From assembly GCA_002412495.1 (NCBI GenBank), contig DHVE01000086.1:1-41465 (forward strand): 41,465 nt of DNA, in the 5' to 3' direction. The position numbers and the translations under genes were made by a program. The notes below the pieces were generated by a model that made no database searches, was not told where the DNA came from, and was given only the letters and a program-made list of their open reading frames with translations. This document shows, in pieces, positions 16,445 through 23,634 of the stretch; position 1 is the first letter of the stretch; every line of letters starts with the position of its first letter. Source of the stretch: Betaproteobacteria bacterium UBA5216. GTDB lineage: Bacteria; Pseudomonadota; Gammaproteobacteria; Burkholderiales; SG8-41.

Positions 16445-16646
16445 TGCAGCGACAGGCCTGCAACCGCGGATATTGAGTGACGCCTGATTCCGCCGGCTGG
16501 CTGATCACCTGAAACATGCCTCGTCTTGTTGCTTGCCAGCCCAAACCGTGTGTGCCGTAATTCCAAGAGAATCAAGTGGAAAGAAGTCTTTCAGATGTCA
16601 ACTGGCGGCTAGGGGCACGCGGCCCGCATACAGAAGGAACTTGCAA

Positions 16647-17903
16647 ATGGACATGTGCACCCCTGAAGTTGTCAGTAATGGTCAGCAAATATTTCTGGGC
16701 CGACAGTCGATTCTTGACCGCAGTCAGAATCTTCGCGCATTCGAGCTTCTTTTTAGATCGAGCGGCCGGAACCGCGCCGACGTGGGCAGTGCTTCGGTGG
16801 CGACCGCGACGGTAATCAATCATGTATTGAATGAAGTAGGTATCGAATCCGTGCTTGGAAGCTATCGCGGCTTTATCAATCTTGATATGGAAATGTTGAT
16901 GAGCGACGCGATAGAATTACTGCCGCGCGATAAGGTGGTGCTAGAAATTCTGGAGACGGTCGAACCGACTCCTGAGATCGTCGAACGCTGTCGGTATCTT
17001 CGCGACAATGGATTTACCCTTGCCATGGACGATTTCATCCGTGACGAGCAAGCGCTGTGGCCGCTGCTGGAAGTGACGCATATCGTAAAGCTGGACCTTC
17101 AGCTAACCGATCGCACGAGGTTGGCAGAAACGGCCGACAAGCTGCGCCGCTTTAATGTGCAGCTACTCGCGGAAAAAGTGGACAGCATGGGACAGTTCAA
17201 GGTCTGTCTCAATCTCGGCTTTGATCTGTTTCAGGGCTACTACTTCGCCAAGCCAGAGATTATTAGAGGCAAGCGGCTATCGAGATCCGAAATGCTGTTG
17301 ACGCGGTTGCTCGGGTTGCTCATGGCGGATGCGAACACCGCGGAAATTGAAAAGGTTTTCAAGCAAGACCCCGGGCTGAGCGTCAACATGTTGCGGCTGG
17401 TGAATTCGGTTGCTACCGGCACAAACGGGAAGGTGACTTCGCTTGCCTCGGCTTTAGTCGTGCTTGGCAGGCGTCAGGTGCAGCGCTGGCTGCAATTGCT
17501 GTTGTTTGCGCAATTGTCACCCTGCAAGGAATTCCCCAGTCCCTTATTGCAACTGGCGGCGACGCGCGGCAAGTTTATGGAATTGATGGTTGCCGGCAAC
17601 AAGACGATGGAGGACAACGCGTTCATGACAGGCATCATGTCGCTTATGGACACCTTGCTTGGCATGCCGCTGGCTGAAGTCATCCGGGAGCTGCCCATAG
17701 CCGATGAGGTGTGCGAGGCGTTGCTCAATCGCGGTGGTAGTCTCGGCCGCCTGCTGACTCTCGCCGAGGCGCTTGAGCACACCGACGTCGTGACCATAAC
17801 CACGGCGATTGCCGCCATACCTGGGTGCACGCTGGCGCAAGCCGACAGCGGCCAGAGGCAGGCTTTGATGTGGGCAAACAGTATTGCTCGGCCCGGTGCG
17901 TGA
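16647..17903 (+). CDS. EAL-HDOD protein (YuxH/CdgJ-type)
   Basis: A 418-aa protein with an N-terminal EAL-related domain (about 12-210) and a C-terminal HDOD domain (about 212-400). This is the architecture of CdgJ of Vibrio and YuxH of Bacillus. EAL-like positions seen: E33 (FELLF, in place of EAL), N78 (INLD), E100, D128-D129 (MDDF), K148 and D150 (VKLDL), E176 (LLAEKVD) and Q196 (FQGYYF). Loop 6, usually DDFGTG, is DDFIRD, and the EAL triplet itself is ELL. Catalysis is therefore doubtful despite conserved ligands. Members of this family influence motility and adhesion. AGAAGGA (16632-16638), 8 nt before ATG 16647, sets the start. The frame is open further upstream to 16533 but that part lacks support. 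It is convergent with the flagellar cluster. Confidence 0.88.
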   Translation: MDMCTPEVVSNGQQIFLGRQSILDRSQNLRAFELLFRSSGRNRADVGSASVATATVINHVLNEVGIESVLGSYRGFINLDMEMLMSDAIELLPRDKVVLEILETVEPTPEIVERCRYLRDNGFTLAMDDFIRDEQALWPLLEVTHIVKLDLQLTDRTRLAETADKLRRFNVQLLAEKVDSMGQFKVCLNLGFDLFQGYYFAKPEIIRGKRLSRSEMLLTRLLGLLMADANTAEIEKVFKQDPGLSVNMLRLVNSVATGTNGKVTSLASALVVLGRRQVQRWLQLLLFAQLSPCKEFPSPLLQLAATRGKFMELMVAGNKTMEDNAFMTGIMSLMDTLLGMPLAEVIRELPIADEVCEALLNRGGSLGRLLTLAEALEHTDVVTITTAIAAIPGCTLAQADSGQRQALMWANSIARPGA

Positions 17904-18106
17904 TTGGCTACGGGATAATTTCGCCAGCTCGGGTGATGGCCGACCGTATTTTGCGTTCTAGGAATTGGCGAGGCGATATGGAGGATCGGAACCTGATCGG
18001 GCATCTTCTCGGCCAGCTTCGGCCGTTATGATGCTGGCGAATGTGCGCCATCGTGGCATGCCTATACTCGGCGCCGCCGGCGCCTTCCCGCACCGCGGAC
18101 GATCTT

Positions 18107-18880
18107 CTAGCCTTCGCGCCTGCCGCGTGTTCTTTGCAGACGTTCAAGGTTCAGAATATAGCGTTGTACCGTTGCCAGCATGCTTTCGGCCGGATCCACA
18201 AATACAAACCCGCAACGCTGAGCGATTTTGCCATTTAGCAGCGTGACCATGAAGGCGTTTCGTGCCTGAACCTTGATGCGCAGTCCGGATGTTCCCGGCA
18301 ATAAAATGCTGCATGAATAAAACGTTCCCAGCTCGGGCGCGAACAAGGCGGGGGGTGACCGCACGGCAATGCCGCCGCAACTGATGTCGCAGATTGTCAG
18401 TTCGACGGCGCCGTCGGCGGCATTTTTGCCAACGGAAAGTCTGCATTTGAGCGGGACCGCAATGGGTGTTGACACACGATAGAATTCGCGGCGTTGTATG
18501 CGAAGCATCTCTGCCGGCAACGGAATTCGGTAAGCCGCTTTGCCATCGTACTCCATGGCCTCTATGCCGACGCTGCAAAAGCGGATTTGCACTTTTTCCA
18601 GCGTAGTGTCAAACGAAAGTGGGCGGCCTCGAAGCGCGCGCGAGGAATGCGGGCTGGCATGGCCGCGTTCAAGATACATGCAGTTTTCAGAATCATCGAT
18701 GGCGAGCAACGATGTCAGAAAGAAATCATTGGCATCGACGGTGACGGTTATCAATGCGCCGTCGCGCAGGATGGCATGCAATATATGCGTAATTTCAAGC
18801 TGGGAGGACACCATGAACGGGTTGTCTTGACCGACCATGGTGGGCTCGAGTCGCACGGCATTGGTTGCAATACTGGACAT
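18107..18880 (-). CDS. ycgR: YcgR-type c-di-GMP-binding flagellar brake protein (PilZ)
   Basis: Binds c-di-GMP and, in characterised relatives, slows the flagellar motor. From ATG 18880 the product is 257 aa: an N-terminal YcgR-like beta domain (about 20-120) and a PilZ domain (about 125-245). The PilZ signatures are present: R131xxxR135 in QRREFYRV and D165-x-S167-x-x-G170 in DISCGGIAV, so binding is expected. GGAGG lies 10 nt upstream of this ATG. The frame is open for 59 more codons, but those would overlap the preceding gene. It is the last gene of the minus-strand flagellar run and links it to the GGDEF and EAL proteins nearby. Confidence 0.9.
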   Translation of the reverse strand: MSSIATNAVRLEPTMVGQDNPFMVSSQLEITHILHAILRDGALITVTVDANDFFLTSLLAIDDSENCMYLERGHASPHSSRALRGRPLSFDTTLEKVQIRFCSVGIEAMEYDGKAAYRIPLPAEMLRIQRREFYRVSTPIAVPLKCRLSVGKNAADGAVELTICDISCGGIAVRSPPALFAPELGTFYSCSILLPGTSGLRIKVQARNAFMVTLLNGKIAQRCGFVFVDPAESMLATVQRYILNLERLQRTRGRREG

Positions 18881-18972
18881 GGTGGAAGAACCTCCGAATG
18901 CCAGCCAGTCTAGTGGGCCGGCCATAACGCGTAAGCGGCGATAAGAAGGGAAATATGCCACGTTTTCCCGCA

Positions 18973-19311
18973 TCATGGCGCCTTGGGTTGGGTGTTCGTA
19001 ATCAAAGCGCCGATGCAGGTTTCGGCGTCGAAAGGTGGCGCGGTAATCTCCGTGCATTCAATTTTATGGAGCCAAACCAGAAGTTCAGCTACCGCGGTAT
19101 AGAGCGCCGGCGGAATATTGCTGTCAAGATCCACCTGCATCAGCAGCGAAACCAGGGCAGGGGATTCATGGGCGTAGATTCCCGCCTCGCGTGCGCGCTG
19201 AATGATGGTTTCGGCCATCAGGCCGCGGCCCTTGGCCACGACGCGAGGCGCGGGCATATTATCGCGATAAACCAGCGCCACCGCGGCGGCCCGTTGATCA
19301 GCATTGCTCAT
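18973..19311 (-). CDS. Free-standing FlhB C-terminal-domain homologue (FlhX-like, EscU/YscU family)
   Basis: A 112-aa cytoplasmic protein matching only the C-terminal domain of FlhB, the export switch of the flagellar secretion system. AVALVYRDNMPAPRVVAKGRGLMAETIIQRAREAG corresponds in order to the FlhB segment after its autocleavage site (shown here only as a family-level match). Later IPPALYTAVAELLVWLH matches the conserved tail. The NPTH autocleavage motif and the membrane part are absent. ATG 19311 lies 13 nt inside the end of fliK, so the two are translationally linked. A TTG at 19344 is less likely. Such short homologues can partly replace the FlhB C-terminal domain in some bacteria. 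Pairing with fliK suggests a role in substrate switching, which is inference. Confidence 0.82.
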   Translation of the reverse strand: MSNADQRAAAVALVYRDNMPAPRVVAKGRGLMAETIIQRAREAGIYAHESPALVSLLMQVDLDSNIPPALYTAVAELLVWLHKIECTEITAPPFDAETCIGALITNTQPKAP

Positions 19312-20311
19312 GGGATTCAACAGTATTGGCAATAGTAATCGCAAGAGGACTGAAGCCTGTAGCGCGAAGCGAAGTTTTTAGTGCCGCCCGTTTCCTTTCG
19401 AGCGCGGATACCGTATCCGGGTAAGCCGCGTGAATATTGATCGTGATGCCATTTTTCCCAATAAGCAACGCCGCCGTTACATCGCCCAATCGCGGCAACG
19501 AGATGGCGATGCGAGTCTGCCAACTGGTGTCGTGCGGTGCGTTGGTGAACTCCGGCTCATGCTCGAAAACATGCCATTCCATGGGTTGAGCGTTCCATAC
19601 CAGTCCGCGCCACGCCACTTGTCCGGTTGCCAGGGTTTCAAGCTGCTGCCGCACGATCGGCAAGGCGTCGCGGTGCACCGGCAGTTCCGACAGCCTGGGT
19701 TCTGGCGGAGATTCGGTGGGTGAACGTTGTGGGGTGTCGACTTGACCGCCGCCTGTTAACGGCAGGCGGCTCTGTGGCTCGAAAAATAACGCGGCCAGTG
19801 GCCGCTCGGCCGACACCCACTGCGCTTGGTGCGCTTCATAAAACATGCCGCTTGCCGACAGGGCATCGCGGAGTGCCGCCGCCAGTGGTGCGCTTTCAAG
19901 CGGCGGCGCTCCCAATAGTGGCGGGCCTTTCGGTGCGGCCGCGGTCACCGGCAGCTTTTCGCTTTCAGCGAGTAGCGCGGTGATGAAGCGGGCGGTATCG
20001 CTGAGCGCCGGCGTTTGCGCGAAAGCAGCGGGATATTCGTTCATCGTGAACTTGAGGGTGGGCACGCGGGCGGCGACGGTGAGTGAAATCGTGTCCCCCA
20101 CGTTCACGTGAAATGGCAGGCGCAACAAAAGCGGCTGCTCGTCAATCAATGCCTTGACAACTCCATTGCGCTGAATTTCATCGATACGCGCGCGCACTTC
20201 CTGGCCAACCCGAAATTCACGCGTGGCCGGCGCCGTTGCCGGCTGAACGCGTTGTACCGGCGTGACCGTGCTGGTGCGCAGCTGCACGCGATCGGCGAGG
20301 CGGTCGAGCAT
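19298..20311 (-). CDS. fliK: Flagellar hook-length control protein FliK-like
   Basis: A 337-aa protein with a Pro/Ala-rich variable N-terminal half and a C-terminal Flg_hook domain (about 255-335: RIAISLPRLGDVTAALLI, then ALERKRAALKTSLRATGFSPL). FliK measures hook length and signals FlhB to switch export from hook to filament proteins. The N-terminal part contains a compact region (VGQEVRARIDEIQRNG) that looks structured. It is shorter than many FliK proteins, so it may be a second copy rather than the main ruler. The 3' end overlaps the FlhB-like gene. It follows fliT by 77 bp. The start ATG 20311 has no strong ribosome-binding site. Confidence 0.75.
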   Translation of the reverse strand: MLDRLADRVQLRTSTVTPVQRVQPATAPATREFRVGQEVRARIDEIQRNGVVKALIDEQPLLLRLPFHVNVGDTISLTVAARVPTLKFTMNEYPAAFAQTPALSDTARFITALLAESEKLPVTAAAPKGPPLLGAPPLESAPLAAALRDALSASGMFYEAHQAQWVSAERPLAALFFEPQSRLPLTGGGQVDTPQRSPTESPPEPRLSELPVHRDALPIVRQQLETLATGQVAWRGLVWNAQPMEWHVFEHEPEFTNAPHDTSWQTRIAISLPRLGDVTAALLIGKNGITINIHAAYPDTVSALERKRAALKTSLRATGFSPLAITIANTVESHEQC

Positions 20312-20388
20312 GGCGGGTTATCGGCGCGGCCGCTGTTCTGGGTGCGTGTGTATGGTGCGTGATCGCGGTTGCATGTCGTGCCATCCGT

Positions 20389-20718
20389 TCACGACAGATT
20401 CCCGTAGCTCTGGTGCAGGCGCGATTGCTGGCGCGTATTGCCGATCAATTGGGATAGCCGGGACAGCTGTGGTTCCGCCAGCGCGCGGATGTGCGCATCG
20501 TCGTCTAGCATGCTCCGGATCAACGCCGCCTTGCGTTGTCGAAAGGCGGCGTCTGATAGTGCTTCGGTATTTTCGCCGATCAAGGGGGAAATGATCGCCG
20601 CGCAGGCTTTTTCATGTTCGATGACCTGGTCCCAGTCGCCGGCACGAGCGGCCGCCAGCATCAGGCGCGTCAAATCAGCGGCTTCCTGATATGCGGTGAG
20701 AATTTGTTGGCTGTTCAT
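20389..20718 (-). CDS. fliT: Flagellar export chaperone FliT
   Basis: A small helical protein of 109 aa, the size of FliT, which binds the filament cap FliD and prevents premature assembly. No enzymatic motif is present. Evidence is mainly its position: it starts inside the end of fliS with a 4-nt overlap and lies just after fliD-fliS. The pattern LTRLMLAAARAGDWDQVIEHEKACAAII fits the family (W within the second helix followed by a conserved glutamate). In enterobacteria FliT also inhibits FlhDC; whether that holds here cannot be told. Confidence 0.85.
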   Translation of the reverse strand: MNSQQILTAYQEAADLTRLMLAAARAGDWDQVIEHEKACAAIISPLIGENTEALSDAAFRQRKAALIRSMLDDDAHIRALAEPQLSRLSQLIGNTRQQSRLHQSYGNLS

Positions 20719-21182
20719 GCGGGTAGCGCCATGACCGCGGCCGATGGCGGTGGTGCGGATTTATCACGACCGTATGCGGGGAGCGAAACGCCGGCCGGAT
20801 CGATCTGCTCCCATGCGCCGCGCAGTTCCACCAGTAATTGGCGCACTTCTTCGATGATTTCCGGTCGATTGTGCAGATTGGCGTGTAACAGCCGGTTGCA
20901 CATGTAATCATAAAGCGCGCCCAGATGGTCGCCGAGTTCACCACCGGCCTTGATATCCAGGCTGGCTTTCAGGCCGCCATCGATGATCATGATGGCCTTG
21001 GAAAGCGCGCGTCCTTTGCTGGCGGGTTCGCGCCGGGTCATGTGGCGCTGCGCGTCGGACAGTGCCAACAGCGCGCCCTCGTAGAGCATCAAAATGAGTT
21101 TGTGAGGATCCGCCGCGTGAACGCCGGTTTCAACGCCGACATGTTGATAGATGGAAAGCGGGTTTCTTGTGGCTGCAAACAT
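20715..21182 (-). CDS. fliS: Flagellin export chaperone FliS
   Basis: A 155-aa four-helix chaperone that caps the C-terminus of flagellin in the cytoplasm before export. Family features are clear: YQHVGVETGVHAADPHKLILMLYEGAL near the N-terminus (written here as the conserved block before the second helix), LSKAIMIIDGGLKASLD and LYDYMCNRLL. The C-terminal about 25 residues are Ser/Pro/Ala-rich. AAGGA precedes ATG 21182. It sits directly downstream of fliD and overlaps fliT. Confidence 0.95.
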   Translation of the reverse strand: MFAATRNPLSIYQHVGVETGVHAADPHKLILMLYEGALLALSDAQRHMTRREPASKGRALSKAIMIIDGGLKASLDIKAGGELGDHLGALYDYMCNRLLHANLHNRPEIIEEVRQLLVELRGAWEQIDPAGVSLPAYGRDKSAPPPSAAVMALPA

Positions 21183-21213
21183 GGTTGTTTCCTTTAGTCG
21201 CTATTTGCTATTT

Positions 21214-23193
21214 CTATTGGCCTGCCTTGGGCAGGTTTGCAAGCTGCTGCTGCAGGAAGGCGCTGGTCCGGCTCATGCTCGCGATCATGGTGTCCAGTGC
21301 GCCGTATTGCGTTCGGTAGCGTTTCTCAACCTCGGTAAGCCGCCGTGCCAGCACGTCGCGTTTCGTGCCGATATCCTTGACCGAGTTGTTAATGCCATCG
21401 ACACGACTGTCAAGCAGACCGTTGTTGTCGAGTATCTTTCCCACCAGCTTGTCAAGCTGATATGCGTAGCCGCGCGCGTAATGAATGGCGCCGCGGAAAC
21501 CTATCACGCTGCCTGTCACGCTCAGAATAAGGCCACCGGCATCGCCCGCACCGGCGAGGGTCTGGCCCGTGCCGACGGCCGCGATGCCATTGATGCTGCC
21601 GGCGACGTCGGCTCCGGTGGTTTCGACCGGGGTGCCGAACAGGCCGGGCTTCGCGCTTCCCCCGGTAATGGTGACCGTGGAGTTTGAGCCGTAGCGGTTG
21701 GAAGTAATGCTGATTACCCCGGCGTTCTGCGTGACCGTCACTCCGATTCCCGCCGCAGACAGCGCTCTGTCACCGTTGACTTTTGACTGGATCTCGGTGG
21801 CCAGGGTGGATGCGCTGTAGGTGCCTGCGGCAAGCGTGACGCTGACGGGAACCCCATTAACGGACAGACTGAGCGCATCATTCGTGCCAGCGCCGATAGT
21901 GAGCAGGGCGGCGGCACTGCCGACCGCTCGGCCTTGTGTCGCGAGCTTGCTGATATTCAGGAGAAAAGTGCCGTCTTTCGTGTCCGGAGTCGAACTGAGA
22001 TACGACACAAGGCCATCGGTAGTGCTACCCGTCATGGCAAATAACGTTGCCACGTTTTTCTCTGGATCGCTCAGGACGGCGCTCAGTTTTCCCGAATCCA
22101 GTTTGAGCGTGCCATCCTTCTGAAAGGTTAGGCCGATATCGGCCAATGTGCTAAGTCCTCCACCGGCGATGGGCAGTCGCGTATTGAACACGCCGCGAAT
22201 CTGCGCCTGAATCGAGCGTACCGTGGCGTCGCCAGTCAGTATGGAAGACTTCTTGGTTGCCGCGTCGTATTTCGACAGATCGGTGATGATTTTATTGAGG
22301 TCGTTAAAGGCTTTGACAAAGGATTGCACTGTTGCCTGCACCCCAGCGGTGTCTCGAGACACGGTCAGCGTCGTCGTGCCTGGGGTGCTGCTCTCGAGCA
22401 AATTCAACGACACGCCCTGAATGGCGTCGGAAATGGTGTTCGAGGCCTTGCTGATGGAAATTCCGTCGATAACCAAACTTGCATTCTGCGCCGCGACCGT
22501 CTGCGAGAGATTCATCGTTCCGCCGATGGAAGCATCATAGGCAAGCCGCGACAACCCCGCGTTGTCACTAGCGTTCAGATCGTCGTCTGTTACCGTGATC
22601 TTGAGCGCGTTGGCGACGCCGCTGTCCTTGGCCGTGATGACCAACCGACTGCCGTTGCCGTCATTGATAATGCTGGCCGATACGCCCGCATTGGCGGAAT
22701 TGATGGCATCCCGCACGCCTGCCAGCGTTGACTTGTTGGAGTCTATGGTGATGGTTTGCGCCGCCTTGTCCGGGTTGAGTGTGAATGTGCCGTCGATGTA
22801 GCTGCCAAACTGCAGGGTCAGTGTGCCCGTGCCGATGTTGCTGCTGGTGGCGGCAAACGCGGCTGATTTCAGTTTGTGTGCCTGAGCCAGCGACTGGACT
22901 TCGATGGCGTAGCTACCTGCCGTCGCGGCGGACGAGGCGGTAACCGTGGCAACTTTCGGGTCTGTGATGTTCGCGTTAACGGCGGAGAACTTGTCAGGGT
23001 TGGATAGCGCGGTCACGGCACTTTGAAATGAAGACAGTGCGCCCTTCAGGCTGCCGTAGGCGGTGAGTTGGGTCTGGTACTGCGCTTCCTTGGTGTCCAG
23101 GGCATTTAGCGGCCGTCGCTCCACGGCCATGAGCTGACCGACCAATCCGTTGACATCCAGACCGGATCCTATTCCAGGAGAAGAAAGTGCCAT
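21214..23193 (-). CDS. fliD: Flagellar filament cap protein FliD (hook-associated protein 2)
   Basis: Forms the cap at the filament tip and guides flagellin folding; also often an adhesin. From ATG 23193 the protein is 659 aa. The N-terminal FliD_N region starts with ALSSPGIGSGLDVNGLVGQLMAVE (characteristic GSGLD). A large exposed region follows, including a flagellin hook IN motif (LSVNGVPVSVTLAAGTYSASTLATEI, about residues 440-470). The C-terminal coiled-coil (VDGINNSVKDIGTKRDVLARRL) and the final FLQQQLANL are typical. TTG 23199 would add two residues and is not preferred. It is separated from flaG by 15 bp and probably cotranscribed with flaG, fliS and fliT. The length is above the usual 450-500 aa because of the exposed middle. 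Confidence 0.95.
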   Translation of the reverse strand: MALSSPGIGSGLDVNGLVGQLMAVERRPLNALDTKEAQYQTQLTAYGSLKGALSSFQSAVTALSNPDKFSAVNANITDPKVATVTASSAATAGSYAIEVQSLAQAHKLKSAAFAATSSNIGTGTLTLQFGSYIDGTFTLNPDKAAQTITIDSNKSTLAGVRDAINSANAGVSASIINDGNGSRLVITAKDSGVANALKITVTDDDLNASDNAGLSRLAYDASIGGTMNLSQTVAAQNASLVIDGISISKASNTISDAIQGVSLNLLESSTPGTTTLTVSRDTAGVQATVQSFVKAFNDLNKIITDLSKYDAATKKSSILTGDATVRSIQAQIRGVFNTRLPIAGGGLSTLADIGLTFQKDGTLKLDSGKLSAVLSDPEKNVATLFAMTGSTTDGLVSYLSSTPDTKDGTFLLNISKLATQGRAVGSAAALLTIGAGTNDALSLSVNGVPVSVTLAAGTYSASTLATEIQSKVNGDRALSAAGIGVTVTQNAGVISITSNRYGSNSTVTITGGSAKPGLFGTPVETTGADVAGSINGIAAVGTGQTLAGAGDAGGLILSVTGSVIGFRGAIHYARGYAYQLDKLVGKILDNNGLLDSRVDGINNSVKDIGTKRDVLARRLTEVEKRYRTQYGALDTMIASMSRTSAFLQQQLANLPKAGQ

Positions 23194-23208
23194 TCCCAAT
23201 TACCCCGA

Positions 23209-23532
23209 TTATGCTTTATGGTTGAGCAGGAGACCCTGCATGCGGTCAATGGATCGTGCGATAGACAGTAATTCTTCCGAAGGAAACTGCCGGATAACCT
23301 GTTGTGTTTCACCGTCGACCAAGCGCACCACCACTTTTTTCGTGTCGGGATCGACGCTGAATTCAAGACCATTCGACAGCGCGCGCATGGTTTTGTTAGC
23401 GGCCATGATCGCTTCCTGCGGGCTTATCCGGCTGCGCTCTACTGTCGGCGTGGCCGCCGTACTTGGCAAGGCATCTGACTTGCCGGAGGCAAGAGGCATC
23501 GGGCTTGCGGCACTTAACGCATGGGTCAGCAT
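23209..23532 (-). CDS. flaG: FlaG family protein
   Basis: A 107-aa soluble protein. The conserved core is at about residues 50-100: LEFSVDPDTKKVVVRLVDGETQQVIRQFP followed by EELLSIARSIDRMQGLLL (two adjacent segments of the FlaG domain). FlaG affects filament length in some species; its biochemical role is unclear. It lies between flagellin and fliD, as in many proteobacteria. AGGA about 10 nt before ATG 23532 serves as the ribosome-binding site and begins only a few bases after a long hairpin. Confidence 0.9.
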   Translation of the reverse strand: MLTHALSAASPMPLASGKSDALPSTAATPTVERSRISPQEAIMAANKTMRALSNGLEFSVDPDTKKVVVRLVDGETQQVIRQFPSEELLSIARSIDRMQGLLLNHKA

Positions 23533-23550
23533 TTATCGGGATTCCTGAAC

Positions 23551-23585
23551 TTGTTTTGCTAACCCGGGTGGGGTTGGCAAAACAA
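23551..23585 (-). repeat. Long hairpin between fliC and flaG
   Basis: TTGTTTTGC (23551-23559) and GCAAAACAA (23577-23585) are inverted copies, and inside them AACCC (23561-23565) pairs with GGGTT (23571-23575) around a 5-nt loop. The stem is about 15 bp with a single G-T or C-A mismatch depending on strand. No T-run follows on the minus strand. It ends only about 6 nt before the flaG ribosome-binding site, so it could terminate, stabilise the fliC message, or limit flaG translation. Confidence 0.7.
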
Positions 23586-23597
23586 TCTCTTGGGAAA

Positions 23598-23622
23598 CCT
23601 GGCCAGCGGCAAGCCGGCCAGG
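23598..23622 (-). terminator. Probable fliC terminator hairpin
   Basis: CCTGGCC (23598-23604) and GGCCAGG (23616-23622) form a GC-rich 7-bp stem beginning about 12 nt after the fliC stop codon. On the minus strand it is followed by only three T residues, so termination may be partial. A second, longer hairpin lies just downstream at 23551-23585. Confidence 0.55.
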
Positions 23623-23634
23623 TCACTCGGCTGG

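Noticed and set aside
16554..16561. GCCGTAAT upstream of the EAL-HDOD gene, identical to the fliC -10 element
   Set aside because: The -35 position reads GCCAGCCC, with no resemblance to TAAAGTTT.
18068..18084. GGCGCC repeated around a 3-base loop after the ycgR stop
   Set aside because: The halves are each self-complementary and no T-run follows, so it is not a clear terminator.
20318..20325. Exact GCCGATAA (minus strand) just before fliK, resembling a sigma-28 -10 element
   Set aside because: There is no acceptable -35 match at the correct distance, and the element is only 6 bases from the start codon.
22131..22144. GGCCGATATCGGCC palindrome
   Set aside because: It lies inside fliD coding sequence and encodes ordinary residues; no sign that it is a site.
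23533..23540. CCCGATAA (minus strand) directly before flaG
   Set aside because: It abuts the start codon, so transcription would begin inside the gene, and no -35 sequence fits.
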